DNA of 64,000 nt from Pseudomonadota bacterium (GCA_023391095.1 JAEWBN010000013.1:1-64000); one strand, 5' to 3'; numbered from the stretch's first letter, positions 7,864 to 16,516 are shown. Numbers and translations: made by a program. The notes: a model not told the origin generated them from the sequence alone.

Positions 7864-8420
7864 CAGCCGTGCCCCTTCTCGGATTCATAACGCAGCTTGA
7901 CCGGCAGGAGGTCTTCCCGCCCGGCTAGCACAAGAATGGAGCGCGCGCCCATGGCAATGCCCTGGATGCCGACCAGGACGGCAAAGACCAGGATGAAGCT
8001 CTTGAGGAGGAAGAGGCCCGGCATGCCGCCGATATTGGCCGAGGCTTCGTAAAAGCCCCAGGAGCGCCGGACGGCGGGGAAGGCGTAGAGCCAGACGACG
8101 ATGACAAAGGGAATAAGGAAGAGCACGACGCCGATGAGATCGGAGATGGCTTTGCGGCGGATCGAGGCGGGACGATAGAAGATGTCGACGCGGACGTGAT
8201 CCTGCCGCAGGAGGGCAAAGCCGGCGACGCCGGTAAACATGGCTCCCGAGATCCAGACATAAAGATCCTGCATCCACAGGACCGATATGTTGAAGAAATA
8301 TCGTTGTACGACAACGGTGAAACAGACAAGCACGCATGCCAATGCGAGCCACGACAGTATCTGGCCGACAAGCCAGTTGATGGCGCTGATCCCGCGGACC
8401 AGCGCTGCAAGTCCTCTCAC
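7863..8420 (-). CDS. dctQ: TRAP transporter small permease DctQ
   Basis: 185 residues from the GTG at 8420, chosen because GGGGAGGG lies 7 nt upstream. An in-frame ATG at 8492 would add 24 polar residues but has a poor ribosome site. Four hydrophobic segments are visible, with the DctQ pattern VVVQRYFF...LYVWISGAMFTGVAGFALLRQDHVRVD. The RQDHVRVD loop is the best-conserved part of the family. DctQ pairs with DctM to form the membrane unit. It is first of the dctQ-dctM operon. Confidence 0.87.
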   Translation of the reverse strand: MRGLAALVRGISAINWLVGQILSWLALACVLVCFTVVVQRYFFNISVLWMQDLYVWISGAMFTGVAGFALLRQDHVRVDIFYRPASIRRKAISDLIGVVLFLIPFVIVVWLYAFPAVRRSWGFYEASANIGGMPGLFLLKSFILVFAVLVGIQGIAMGARSILVLAGREDLLPVKLRYESEKGHG

Positions 8421-8557
8421 GGAAATGCCCTCCCCTATATTGTCCTCGACATGCGTCTCCCGCGCCTGTCCGGACAATGGATTGAACACCATACAATTTG
8501 GCGGTCAACTGTTTACTCGCGGGGCGAGGGCTTGCCCCCAGCGTGATGCGGCCGGGG

Positions 8558-8797
8558 TTAGTGGCCCGGCATGGCCCTGGTCAGATCACGATGAAGGGCG
8601 AGGATCTGGTTGCCCGCAAAGGTCTGATCGCCAATGCGCAGCATGGCGCCGCGCAGGCTGACGGGGGCGGCATGCTCGACGGCAAAGCGCACGGCATTGG
8701 CGGCGGAGCGGAAGCGCCGCGCGCCCAGGAGCACGGCCGTTTCATGGTCGCTGCCCAGGAAAAGCTCGCCGGGATGATTGAGAATATTGGTCGTCAT
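8558..8797 (-). CDS. Small conserved protein of unknown function
   Basis: 79 residues, starting after AAAGGACAATC. The sequence (MTTNILNHPGELFLGSDHETAV...ARRFRSAANAVRFAVE) is soluble and slightly acidic, without a membrane segment, signal or cysteine. The pattern resembles small Hyphomicrobiales proteins I cannot assign to a named family. It ends near the dctQ promoter, pointing the same way as dctQ. A function cannot be given. Confidence 0.6.
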   Translation of the reverse strand: MTTNILNHPGELFLGSDHETAVLLGARRFRSAANAVRFAVEHAAPVSLRGAMLRIGDQTFAGNQILALHRDLTRAMPGH

Positions 8798-8967
8798 GAT
8801 TGTCCTTTGCCCATGGGGCGGATCGGCGCACAGCGCCGGAGCCGGGCGGCGCGCTCTCCAGCGCAGCCTTACCCTTGGCTCATGTCAGATGGATGATGCC
8901 CGTAGTCCGGCGCGGGGCGCTGGACGGTTTTTGGAAGCGGGCGGTGATGAAGCCGGTGTTGCAGCCG

Positions 8968-9222
8968 TTAGCGGCGCGACACGGCGATGGAGAACACGCT
9001 CGGCGCTGCATCTTCCGCAGCCTTGACCTCGGTGCTCGCCGTCAGGTCCGTTTCTTCAACGACACGTTCATTGCGCTCGTTGATCGACTGGACCCGGTAG
9101 AGAACTGGCCCCTTGTCATGGGGCAGGCAGGCAATCACTTCGCAGATTCCGGCCGGACGGGTGCTGTGACGGGGCGCGGCGCGCATCTCCACAAGCTGAC
9201 CGACCTTGAACATATGCGACAT
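8968..9222 (-). CDS. Small conserved Hyphomicrobiales protein
   Basis: 84 residues. The core FKVGQLVEMRAAP...GICEVIACLPHDKGPVLYRVQSINERNERVVEETDL looks like a small beta-barrel of the type common in rhizobial genomes: KxGQ start, a pyrimidine-like Y-R-V/I-x-S-x-x-E-x-H/N-ERV core. Two ATGs (9222 and 9213) are possible. No signal or membrane helix. A regulatory or binding role is possible but not supported by any named family. Confidence 0.6.
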   Translation of the reverse strand: MSHMFKVGQLVEMRAAPRHSTRPAGICEVIACLPHDKGPVLYRVQSINERNERVVEETDLTASTEVKAAEDAAPSVFSIAVSRR

Positions 9223-9567
9223 GATACACTTTCAGTTGCGGCAGGGCGCACAAGGCGTCCGGCCAGAAATCCAACGACTGTACGGTGTTCGCGAAACGCG
9301 ACGATGCGGACAAGCCATTCCGCCCTGCAGGATGCAGAAACGGTCTAAACGTTCGCAAATCGAAGGAAAGCCAAACATTCGGCTCGGGCCGAAAGGGTCA
9401 GTTCGCCAACAGCGGCAGAAACGTATGGCCATAACATCGGCTTCGACGGTGGCTTTGTCAAGGCAGGGGTGCTTTTCGGTCTCTTGCCATCGCGCGGCGG
9501 GGATGGTTTAGCAGCCCCTTGTTTCTTCGATGGTGCCGTGGCGTGCCGCATTTATTCCAGGCATTCC
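9223..9567. other. Intergenic region, 345 bp, nothing firm recognised
   Basis: This lies between a leftward small gene and the rightward ABC-F gene, so it should hold both promoters. Frames inside it have no family similarity or ribosome site. No tRNA, clear hairpin terminator or repeat was seen. Confidence 0.5.
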
Positions 9568-11190
9568 ATGATCCGGCTCGAAAATATCGGCAAGCAGAAC
9601 GGCAAGCAGATCGTCTTCATCGAAGCGTCGGCGGCGCTGAACAGGGGTGAGAAGATCGGCCTTGTCGGCCCCAATGGCGCGGGCAAGACCACGCTGTTTC
9701 GCATGATCACCGGCGAGGAAGCGCCCGACGAGGGGCAGGTGTCGGTCGATCGGGGCACGTCCATCGGCTATTTCAGTCAGGATGTCGGCGAGATGAGCGG
9801 GCAGTCCGTGGTGTCGGCCGTGATGGATGGCGCAGGGCCCGTCAGCGCGCTCATGGCCGAAATGGCGGTGCTCGAAGCCGACATGGCCGACCCCGACAAG
9901 GCCGGCGAGATGGACGCCATCATCGAGCGCTATGGCGAGGTGCAGGGGCGCTTCCAGGAACTCGATGGCTATTCGCTCGACGGGCGGGCGCGTGAAGTGC
10001 TCGCCGGGCTTGGCTTTTCGGCCGAGATGATGGATGGCGACGTCGGCAAGCTCTCGGGCGGCTGGAAAATGCGCGTGGCGCTGGCCCGTATCCTCCTGAT
10101 GAAGCCCGATGTGCTGCTGCTCGACGAACCGTCCAACCACCTTGATCTTGAAAGCCTGATCTGGCTCGAGAACTTCCTCAAGGGGTATACCGGCGCGCTG
10201 CTGATGACCTCGCATGACCGCGAGTTCATGAACCGGATCGTCAACAAGGTGCTCGAGATCGATGCGGGTACGCTGACCTCCTATACCGGCGACTACGATT
10301 TCTATCAGAGCCAGCGCGAGATCACCGACAAGAACCAGCAGGCCCAGTTCGAGCGCCAGCAGGCGATGCTGGCGAAGGAAATCGCCTTTATCGAGCGGTT
10401 CAAGGCGCGGGCCAGCCATGCGGCACAGGTGCAGAGCCGGGTGAAAAAGCTCGACAAGATCGACCGCGTCGAGCCGCCCAAGCGCCGGCAGGTGGTGGCG
10501 TTCGAATTCCGCCCGGCGCCGCGTTCGGGCGAGGACATCGTGCGCGTCGAGGGTGTGTCGAAAGCCTATGGGAGCCGGGTGATCTATGACGGGCTCGATT
10601 TCCATGTGCGGCGGCGCGAGCGCTGGTGCATCCTGGGCGTCAACGGCGCGGGCAAGTCGACGCTGTTGAAACTGGTCACCGGAGCGACGGCGCCGGATGC
10701 GGGATCGATCTCGCGCGGGCCCAGCGTCAAGCTCGGCTATTTCGCCCAGCACGCCATGGACACGATCGATGGTGATCAGACCATTTTCCAGACGCTGGAA
10801 TCGGCTTTCCCGCAGGCGGGGCAGGCGCCGCTGCGGGCGCTGGCCGGGTGTTTCGGCTTTTCGGGCGACGACATCGAAAAGAAATGCCGGGTGCTTTCAG
10901 GCGGCGAGAAGGCGCGGCTGGCCATGGCGCTCATCCTGTTCGATCCGCCGAACTTCCTCGTGCTAGACGAGCCCACCAACCACCTCGACATCCAGACCAA
11001 GCAGATGCTGATCGAGGCGCTGAGCAATTTCGAGGGGACGATGCTGTTTGTCAGCCACGACCGGCATTTCCTGGCCGCGCTGTCGAACCGCGTGCTGGAG
11101 CTGACGCCGGAAGGACCGCATGTCTATGGCGGCGGGTATACCGAATATGTCGCGGCAACCGGACAGGAAGCGCCGGGGTTGCGCAGCTAA
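9568..11190 (+). CDS. ABC-F family ATPase (translation factor type)
   Basis: 540 residues, two ABC domains in one chain without membrane segments, the ABC-F layout (EttA/Uup/YbiT group). Walker A motifs are GPNGAGKTT (34-42) and GVNGAGKST (near 354). Signatures are LSGGWKMR and LSGGEKARL; Walker B motifs are LLLDEPSNHLD and LVLDEPTNHLD. A charged linker between domains (about 240-300) fits the ribosome-contacting P-site interaction motif. Such proteins act on ribosomes, not in transport. Start at the ATG 9568 (MIRLENIGK); an in-frame 9469 start adds 33 residues that do not align with the family. A rhizobial-type repeat follows the stop. Confidence 0.92.
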   Translation: MIRLENIGKQNGKQIVFIEASAALNRGEKIGLVGPNGAGKTTLFRMITGEEAPDEGQVSVDRGTSIGYFSQDVGEMSGQSVVSAVMDGAGPVSALMAEMAVLEADMADPDKAGEMDAIIERYGEVQGRFQELDGYSLDGRAREVLAGLGFSAEMMDGDVGKLSGGWKMRVALARILLMKPDVLLLDEPSNHLDLESLIWLENFLKGYTGALLMTSHDREFMNRIVNKVLEIDAGTLTSYTGDYDFYQSQREITDKNQQAQFERQQAMLAKEIAFIERFKARASHAAQVQSRVKKLDKIDRVEPPKRRQVVAFEFRPAPRSGEDIVRVEGVSKAYGSRVIYDGLDFHVRRRERWCILGVNGAGKSTLLKLVTGATAPDAGSISRGPSVKLGYFAQHAMDTIDGDQTIFQTLESAFPQAGQAPLRALAGCFGFSGDDIEKKCRVLSGGEKARLAMALILFDPPNFLVLDEPTNHLDIQTKQMLIEALSNFEGTMLFVSHDRHFLAALSNRVLELTPEGPHVYGGGYTEYVAATGQEAPGLRS

Positions 11191-11290
11191 AGCGCGTCGC
11201 GATCTTTCAGATTCGCTCCATGCGCTTTAGCTCTTTGTTTTTTTGCGTGTCTTTGTCCTGAAACCGGTGACCACTTTCAGGAGACACGCA
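11188..11290. repeat. Rhizobiales dispersed intergenic repeat
   Basis: Directly after the ABC-F stop comes AAAGCGCGTCGCGATCTTTC, later GCGCTTTAGCTCTTTGTTTT and CCTGAAACCGGTGACCACTTTCAGG. This arrangement is, from memory, a widespread intergenic repeat of Hyphomicrobiales genomes. AAAGCGC (start) and GCGCTTT (near 11223) can pair. The T run after AGCTCTTTG may also serve as terminator for the ABC-F gene. Only this copy was noticed in the window. Confidence 0.55.
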
Positions 11291-11356
11291 GTAGCCTCTG
11301 GTGACAGGGACGCGGGAAATGCTAAGGCAGCGGCCGGATGGGCCGGGAGGTACGCG

Positions 11357-12301
11357 ATGTTCGTGGTCGGTGGGGAAAGTCTGATTGATCTGGTGCCCGA
11401 TGCTTCCGGAGCGAGGCAGGCGCTGGCGGGCGGCTCGCCCTTCAATTGCGCCATTGCCCTGAGCAAGCTGGGGAACGATACCGGGTTCCTGTGCCCCATC
11501 AGCACGGATGAATATGGCGCGCTGCTGCTCAAGCCGCTGGCCGATGCGGGCGTTTCCGTGCTGCTCGACCAGCGCGTCGATGCGCCCACGACCAAGGCGA
11601 TCGTCTCGTTCAACGACAAGATGCAGGCGAGCTACGTGTTCGAGCGCGGCGCCGACCGGGCCTTCACCCGCGAGGGGTTGCTAGCGGCGCTGCCCGAGAC
11701 GGTCGAACTCTACCAGGTGGGCGGGTTCTGCCCGATCCTGGCTGAAGATGCTGATGTCTGGCTCGATGTGGTCAAGCAAGCCATTGCGCGGGGCGCGACG
11801 GTGTCCTTCGACATCAATGTGCGCGACAAGCTGGTGGAAGACGAGGCGGGTTATCGCGCCCGGCTGTCGGAATTTCTCGATCTAGCGCATGTGATCAAGC
11901 TTTCAGAGGAAGATCATGAGTGGCTGGCTGCCGGGACCAGCATCGCGGATTTCGCTGCGGACCTGCTCAAGCGTCCCAATTGCGAACTGGTTGTGGTGAC
12001 GCTGGGCGAGGGCGGTTCGCGCGCCTTTTCGCGGGGCGCCGAGGCGCAGGCTCCTATCTATGCGCCCCCGGTTTTCGTCGACACCGTTGGCGCGGGCGAC
12101 AGCCTGATGGCCGGCATCCTGACCTGGCTAGATGAAGGCGGGGCGCTCAAGCCGGGTGCGCTGGGCAAGCTCTCCGGCGAACAGCTCCAGCACATGCTGC
12201 GCTTCGGCGCTGTGGTTGCCGGCATCAATTGCGGCCGCAAGGGATGCCAGCCGCCCAGCCGTCCGGAAGTGGATGCGGTGATCCTGGCGCCCTCTAGCTA
12301 A
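11357..12301 (+). CDS. PfkB-family carbohydrate kinase (fructokinase-like)
   Basis: 314 residues. The N-terminal glycine-rich substrate region reads VVGGESLIDLVP (3-14) and LAGGSPFNCAIALSKLG (23-39). The C-terminal signature DTVGAGDSLMAGIL lies at 242-255, with catalytic Asp248 and the anion hole GAGD. This is the ribokinase/PfkB fold, cytosolic, ATP-dependent phosphorylation of a sugar. The layout is closest to fructokinases, but the substrate is not fixed by sequence. Start ATG 11357 is 6 nt after GGGAGG. It is followed by a cytochrome c gene on the same strand, an unrelated function. Confidence 0.85.
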   Translation: MFVVGGESLIDLVPDASGARQALAGGSPFNCAIALSKLGNDTGFLCPISTDEYGALLLKPLADAGVSVLLDQRVDAPTTKAIVSFNDKMQASYVFERGADRAFTREGLLAALPETVELYQVGGFCPILAEDADVWLDVVKQAIARGATVSFDINVRDKLVEDEAGYRARLSEFLDLAHVIKLSEEDHEWLAAGTSIADFAADLLKRPNCELVVVTLGEGGSRAFSRGAEAQAPIYAPPVFVDTVGAGDSLMAGILTWLDEGGALKPGALGKLSGEQLQHMLRFGAVVAGINCGRKGCQPPSRPEVDAVILAPSS

Positions 12302-12368
12302 CATTTGTGTTAGTTGCCAGCCGATTGCGGCTCTGCTCTGTTCAGAGCGGTTTCGCGGAGGGCAGGCG

Positions 12369-13244
12369 ATGCGGCGGGGACTTTTGGCGCTGGGCGTGAT
12401 CGCCCTCGTGGGTGTTGGCGCGGCGGTTTATTTCCTCAAGCCGGTCACGGGCCCGGCCCGCGACCTGACCTTGACCGGAGACGTGGAGCGCGGCAATTAC
12501 CTCATGCGCTTGGGCGGATGTGTGGCCTGCCACACCGATGCGCCCAATGGGCGGGCGTTTCTTTCGAGCGGGGCGGGTCTGGAAACGGCCTTTGGCACCT
12601 TCGTTCCGCCCAATATCACATCCCATCCCGATGCCGGGATCGGCTCCTGGACAGTGCAGCAGTTTTCCGATTCCATGAGCAATGGCCTGGGTCCGCAGGG
12701 GCACCTTTATCCGGCGTTTCCCTATGAAAACTACACGCTGATGAGCGACCAGGAGATCGTTGATCTCTATGCGGCGCTGATGGCGAGCGAGCCGGTGGCC
12801 GAACCGGCGCCGGAAAGCGAAGTGCCGTTTCCGTTCAATGTGCGGCTGGTCATGGCCGGCTGGCAGAACCTGTTCTTCCGGCCAGCACGCTTTGCGCCGG
12901 AGGACGGGCAGTCGGACGCCTTTAATCGGGGCAAGTATCTCGCGCTGGGGCCGGCCCATTGCGTGGCCTGTCACACGCCGCGCAACGGTTTGGGGGCGCT
13001 GGAGTGGGGTCGGGCATTCGAGGGATCGCCCGGCGGCACGGGCGGACGGGCTCCGGCAATTACGGCGGCGGCGCTGCTTGAGGAAGGCTACGATGTGGAA
13101 ACGCTGGTGCAGACCCTCAAGGACGGGTTTACACCCGGCTTTGACGTGCTGGGAGGCGCAATGGGGGAAGTCATCAACGAGTCCACGTCGCACTGGACAG
13201 ACGAGGACCTTGTGGCGCTGGCGACGTATCTTCTGACGGAGTGA
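12369..13244 (+). CDS. Membrane-anchored dihaem cytochrome c
   Basis: 291 residues. An N-terminal hydrophobic anchor (about 4-23) is followed by a periplasmic part with two haem c sites, CVACH at 51-55 and CVACH at 198-202. The spacing fits the two-domain cytochromes that act as electron-transfer subunits for periplasmic dehydrogenases (alcohol, gluconate, sulfite types). Methionines that could be sixth ligands are present. No dehydrogenase partner is adjacent: the upstream gene is a sugar kinase and the downstream genes are a toxin-antitoxin pair, so its redox partner is unknown. Confidence 0.85.
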   Translation: MRRGLLALGVIALVGVGAAVYFLKPVTGPARDLTLTGDVERGNYLMRLGGCVACHTDAPNGRAFLSSGAGLETAFGTFVPPNITSHPDAGIGSWTVQQFSDSMSNGLGPQGHLYPAFPYENYTLMSDQEIVDLYAALMASEPVAEPAPESEVPFPFNVRLVMAGWQNLFFRPARFAPEDGQSDAFNRGKYLALGPAHCVACHTPRNGLGALEWGRAFEGSPGGTGGRAPAITAAALLEEGYDVETLVQTLKDGFTPGFDVLGGAMGEVINESTSHWTDEDLVALATYLLTE

Positions 13245-13247
13245 AAT

Positions 13248-13547
13248 CTATTCCGCGAGCAGGTCGGGCGTGATGTCGCGCGCGGCGTGGAGGATGCGGA
13301 GAACGTGGATCGCTTCGGGATCAAAGCGATAGAATATGATGTAGTTGGCGATGGGGATCGAGCGAATGCCGTTGCCAAGATCCGGCCGTGGCTGGGCGGA
13401 TTCGGGGAAGTCAGAAAGCCTTCGACTCGTCTGCAGAATGTCAGCGATCAGCGTATCGGCTGCCCGAATGCTGTCGTTGGCAATGTACAGCCAGATATCG
13501 AGCCTGTCGCGTTTGGCAGCAAAGGTCTCGCGTACCTCACGCCGCAT
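13248..13547 (-). CDS. ParE/RelE-type toxin
   Basis: 99 residues from the ATG at 13547, which overlaps the end of the antitoxin gene (stop 13537-13539). The fold pattern AAKRDRLDIWLYIANDSIRAADTLIADILQTSRRLSDFPESAQPR...IRSIPIANYIIFYRF...VLRILHAARD is a ParE/RelE superfamily toxin. ParE members poison DNA gyrase; RelE members cut mRNA. The C-terminal HAARD matches ParE proteins. It is convergent with the cytochrome gene; the two stops are only a few bases apart. A longer upstream frame exists but would be embedded in the antitoxin. Confidence 0.85.
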   Translation of the reverse strand: MRREVRETFAAKRDRLDIWLYIANDSIRAADTLIADILQTSRRLSDFPESAQPRPDLGNGIRSIPIANYIIFYRFDPEAIHVLRILHAARDITPDLLAE

Positions 13548-13809
13548 CGCGCTTTGCTCGTTCCGCCAGAATGCGACGGCCTTCGCGCATGATTTCATCG
13601 GCATCCATCGGGCCTGCATCGCCGCTGTCGATGCCCGCCTGGATGGCCTTTTTCAACTCTTCAAGTTTCCATTCCCGCAGCGCTTCGCGTTCCTCGAGAA
13701 GACGCAGGCCGTCGCGCAGGACTTCGCTGACCGAGGCATAGCGACCCGAGGCGACCAGCTTTTTGGCGAAGGCTTCGTAATGGTCACCGATCGAATAAGA
13801 GGATGGCAT
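13537..13809 (-). CDS. ParD-type antitoxin
   Basis: 90 residues. An N-terminal ribbon-helix-helix (YSIGDHYEAFAKKLVASGRYASVSEVLRDGLRLLEERE, about 5-42) binds DNA. The C-terminal helical tail (EELKKAIQAGIDSGDAG..DADEI, about 48-75) would wrap the toxin. This matches ParD/CC2985-type antitoxins. It is the first gene of a two-gene operon, with the toxin starting inside its last codons. A dyad 14 bp upstream is a likely autorepression site. Confidence 0.88.
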   Translation of the reverse strand: MPSSYSIGDHYEAFAKKLVASGRYASVSEVLRDGLRLLEEREALREWKLEELKKAIQAGIDSGDAGPMDADEIMREGRRILAERAKRDAA

Positions 13810-13822
13810 GGCGATACTCCGA

Positions 13823-13843
13823 TCTTATCAATTTATGATAGGA
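13823..13843. promoter_or_regulatory. Probable ParD autoregulatory operator
   Basis: TCTTATCA-ATTTA-TGATAGGA is an inverted repeat (7 of 8 positions) just upstream of the antitoxin start, in an otherwise GC-rich region. Ribbon-helix-helix antitoxins normally repress their own promoter at such dyads. Confidence 0.5.
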
Positions 13844-13859
13844 TTGGCGTGGAGCACAT

Positions 13860-15446
13860 TCAAGCCCCGGAGCGAATGGCCAGAGCTTCGCCCAGCGTCA
13901 TCTCCGTGTGGTGTTCCCAATCCGGGCTCGGCTCAGGAAAATCCTTGCGGAAATGGCCGCCGCGGCTTTCAGTGCGCTTGAGGGCGGCAGCGGCGACGAG
14001 GGTCGCGGAGGTGGTCATGTTGAGATAGGCGGTAGTGACGCGCTCGGCATTGGCTTCAAGGGCGGCAATGTCGCGCAGGGCCTGTCGGAGACCGTCGGCA
14101 TCGCGCTCGACGCCGACCAGGCTGGTCATGACGCGCCTCAGGTCCTGCACGGCCGGGGTGTTGCGCAGCACTTCCTCGGCGCGGTTGCCCTCGGCTTCAT
14201 CCCATTCGATGCCCCGGAATGGAGCCAGTTCGCGGGCCGGTTCGAGCCCGCCAATGTCCTCGGCGATCCGCGCCCCATAGACGACCGCTTCCAGGAGCGA
14301 ATTGGAAGCCAGGCGATTGGCGCCATGCAGGCCGGTGCAGGAGGCTTCGCCGCAGACCCAGAGGCCGGGCAGGGACGAGCGGCCGCGTTCATCGACCTTG
14401 ACCCCGCCCATGTGAAAGTGCGCGGCCGGTGTCACCGGGATCGCGTCCCTGACCGGGTCAATGCCGGCGTCGCGGCAATATTGGCTGACAGTGGGGAAGC
14501 GGGTGAGGATATCGGCGCCGAGGACCTGCCGTGTATCGAGGAAAACCTTTCGGCCCGACTGGATCTGGCGAAAGTTGGCGCGGGCCACGACGTCGCGCGG
14601 GGCCAGTTCGGCGTCGGGATGAATGGCGGGCATGAAGCGCTCGCCTAGATCATTGACCAGGATAGCGCCTTCCCCGCGCAGGGCTTCGGTGGCCAGCGGC
14701 GCCGGATCGGCATTGGTCAGAATGGCGGTGGGGTGGAACTGGACGAATTCGGGATCGGCGATGATGGCACCGGCCCGTGCGGCCATGCCCATGGCGTGAC
14801 CGCGCACGCCGGGCGGATTGGTGGTGATGGCATAAAGCCCGCCCAGACCGCCGGCGGCCAGCACCGTGGCGCGGGCACGGATGAAGACGGGCTCGGAATA
14901 GCGGTCGCCCAGGCGGCGGCAATAGACCCCGACGACGCGGCCGTTCTCGCGGGCAAGGCTCAGGGCCGTGATGCCTTCGACGACGCGAATGGACGGCGTC
15001 TTGCGGACCTGGGCGATGATGGCCTGCATGATGGTCCAGCCTGCACGGTCGCCCTCAACCTTGACGATGCGGTTGGCGGAATGGGCGGCTTCCCGGCCCA
15101 GTTCGAAATTGCCGAAATCATCGCGGTCAAAGGGCGTGCCCCAGCGGGCGAGGTCCTCGATGCGCGCGACCGCTTCCGAGGTGACGCTTTCGGCGATGCC
15201 ATGATCGACAATGCCGGCGCCCGCCATTTCGGTGTCCACGGCATGCGCATGGGAACTGTCACCTTCCCCGATGGCCGCGGCCACGCCGCCCTGCGCCCAG
15301 GCGGAGGAGGCGCCGGTGCCCAGCGGCTTGGGCGAGAGGACGGTGACCGGACGCGGCGCAAGCTTTAGCGCGGTGAAGAGACCGGCCAGCCCGGCGCCGA
15401 CGATCAGGGCGCCGTCGGCATAGAGCGTATTGTCGAAGGTGGTCAT
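13860..15446 (-). CDS. nadB: L-aspartate oxidase
   Basis: 528 residues. The FAD-binding dinucleotide fold is GAGLAGLFTALKLAP near the N-terminus. The fumarate reductase/succinate dehydrogenase signature region reads SSAWAQGGVAAAIGEGDSSHAHAVDT. The substrate and flavin residues HPTAI, H-F-H-M-GG and NRLASNSLLEAVVYG are present. NadB oxidises aspartate to iminoaspartate, the first step of de novo NAD synthesis with NadA. Start ATG 15446 follows GGGAGGGACAGC; a longer frame adds 17 basic residues. nadA and nadC are not adjacent here. Confidence 0.93.
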   Translation of the reverse strand: MTTFDNTLYADGALIVGAGLAGLFTALKLAPRPVTVLSPKPLGTGASSAWAQGGVAAAIGEGDSSHAHAVDTEMAGAGIVDHGIAESVTSEAVARIEDLARWGTPFDRDDFGNFELGREAAHSANRIVKVEGDRAGWTIMQAIIAQVRKTPSIRVVEGITALSLARENGRVVGVYCRRLGDRYSEPVFIRARATVLAAGGLGGLYAITTNPPGVRGHAMGMAARAGAIIADPEFVQFHPTAILTNADPAPLATEALRGEGAILVNDLGERFMPAIHPDAELAPRDVVARANFRQIQSGRKVFLDTRQVLGADILTRFPTVSQYCRDAGIDPVRDAIPVTPAAHFHMGGVKVDERGRSSLPGLWVCGEASCTGLHGANRLASNSLLEAVVYGARIAEDIGGLEPARELAPFRGIEWDEAEGNRAEEVLRNTPAVQDLRRVMTSLVGVERDADGLRQALRDIAALEANAERVTTAYLNMTTSATLVAAAALKRTESRGGHFRKDFPEPSPDWEHHTEMTLGEALAIRSGA

Positions 15447-15580
15447 GCTGTCCCTCCCGAGCGGAGAGGGGATACGCTTGCAGCGCCGATGGGGCAAGAA
15501 AAATGCCGAAGGGGCGCCGCTGGCACCCCTTCATCGCATTCGATTTGTCGTCGTCGCCGCCGAAAGCGGAGGCGCAGCGA

Positions 15581-16432
15581 TCAGGCCGTGTAGGCCTTGA
15601 CGTTCTGGGTCTGCTCGCCGAGGCCTTCGATGCCCAGGCGCATGACATTGCCGGGCTTGAGCCAGACGGGGTCGGGCTTGATGCCCATGCCGACGCCCGG
15701 AGGGGTGCCCGTGGTGATGATGTCGCCGGGCTGCAGGCTCATGAACTGGCTGACATAGGAGACGATCTTGGCAATGCCGAAGATCATGGTCTGGGTGGAG
15801 CCGTCCTGGTAACGGTGGCCGTCGACTTCGAGCCACATCTTGAGGTTCTGCGGATCGGGAACTTCGTCGCGAGTGACCAGCCAGGGGCCAATCGGGCCGA
15901 AGGTGTCGGCGCCCTTGCCCTTGTCCCAGGTGCCGCCGCGCTCGGTCTGGAAGTGGCGCTCGGACACGTCGTTGCAGACGCAATAGCCGGCGACGTGATC
16001 GAGGGCGTCGGCCTCCTCGACATAGCGGGCTTCCTTGCCGATCACGACGGCCAACTCGACTTCCCAGTCCGGCTTGATGGCGTTCTTGGGAATGATGACG
16101 TCGTCATTGGGGCCGATGATGGCGCTGGTGGCCTTCATGAAGATGATCGGCTCGGCCGGGATCGGCGCGCCCGTTTCGGCCGCGTGGTCGGCATAGTTGA
16201 GGCCGATGCAGATGAACTTGCCGACATTGCCGACGCAGGGGCCGATGCGTTCGCCGGCATCGAGCTGGGGCAGGGCGTTGATGTCGGTGGCGGCGATCCT
16301 GGCCAGGCCTTCGGGCAGAAGAGTGTCGCCGGCAATGTCCCTGACCACGCCGGAGAGATCGCGAATGGAGCCGTCAGCGGCGAGGATTGCGGGCTTTTCA
16401 GCGCCTTTGGCGCCGACGCGAAGCAGTTTCAT
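15581..16432 (-). CDS. FAH-family hydrolase (2,4-diketo-3-deoxy-L-fuconate hydrolase-like)
   Basis: 283 residues. The C-terminal FAH domain includes ICIGLNYADHAAETGAPIPAEPIIFMK, DWEVELAVVIGK, and LQPGDIITTGTPPGVG; the E..E..D metal set (E, E, D in E-V-E-L...) is kept. The family includes ureidoglycolate lyases and the 2,4-diketo-3-deoxy-L-fuconate/rhamnonate hydrolases, which cut the acyl chain to pyruvate and L-lactate. The adjacent fucU favours the fucose reading. Start ATG 16432 follows AAGGGAGACACC. Its own copy of the GntR palindrome lies 36 bp upstream. A different beta-diketone or ureidoglycolate activity is possible. Confidence 0.82.
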   Translation of the reverse strand: MKLLRVGAKGAEKPAILAADGSIRDLSGVVRDIAGDTLLPEGLARIAATDINALPQLDAGERIGPCVGNVGKFICIGLNYADHAAETGAPIPAEPIIFMKATSAIIGPNDDVIIPKNAIKPDWEVELAVVIGKEARYVEEADALDHVAGYCVCNDVSERHFQTERGGTWDKGKGADTFGPIGPWLVTRDEVPDPQNLKMWLEVDGHRYQDGSTQTMIFGIAKIVSYVSQFMSLQPGDIITTGTPPGVGMGIKPDPVWLKPGNVMRLGIEGLGEQTQNVKAYTA

Positions 16433-16467
16433 GGCGGTGTCTCCCTTAGGTTTGGCTTGGCTTACAG

Positions 16468-16481
16468 GCTAACATGTTAGT
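16468..16481. promoter_or_regulatory. GntR-type operator upstream of the FAH hydrolase
   Basis: GCTAACATGTTAGT carries the perfect 12-bp palindrome CTAACATGTTAG, identical in core to the sites at 937-950 and 17727-17738. It lies between the fucU stop and the FAH start, so the FAH gene may have its own regulated promoter in addition to read-through. Confidence 0.7.
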
Positions 16482-16516
16482 GTGTCGAGGCCGACCAAAG
16501 GCGAAAGCGTTCGGTT

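Noticed and set aside
12299..12316. CTAACA-TTTG-TGTTAG inverted repeat as a fourth GntR site
   Set aside because: The half sites match, but a 4-nt insertion separates them and it overlaps the kinase stop codon. FCD-type GntR dimers need fixed spacing, so it was not counted.
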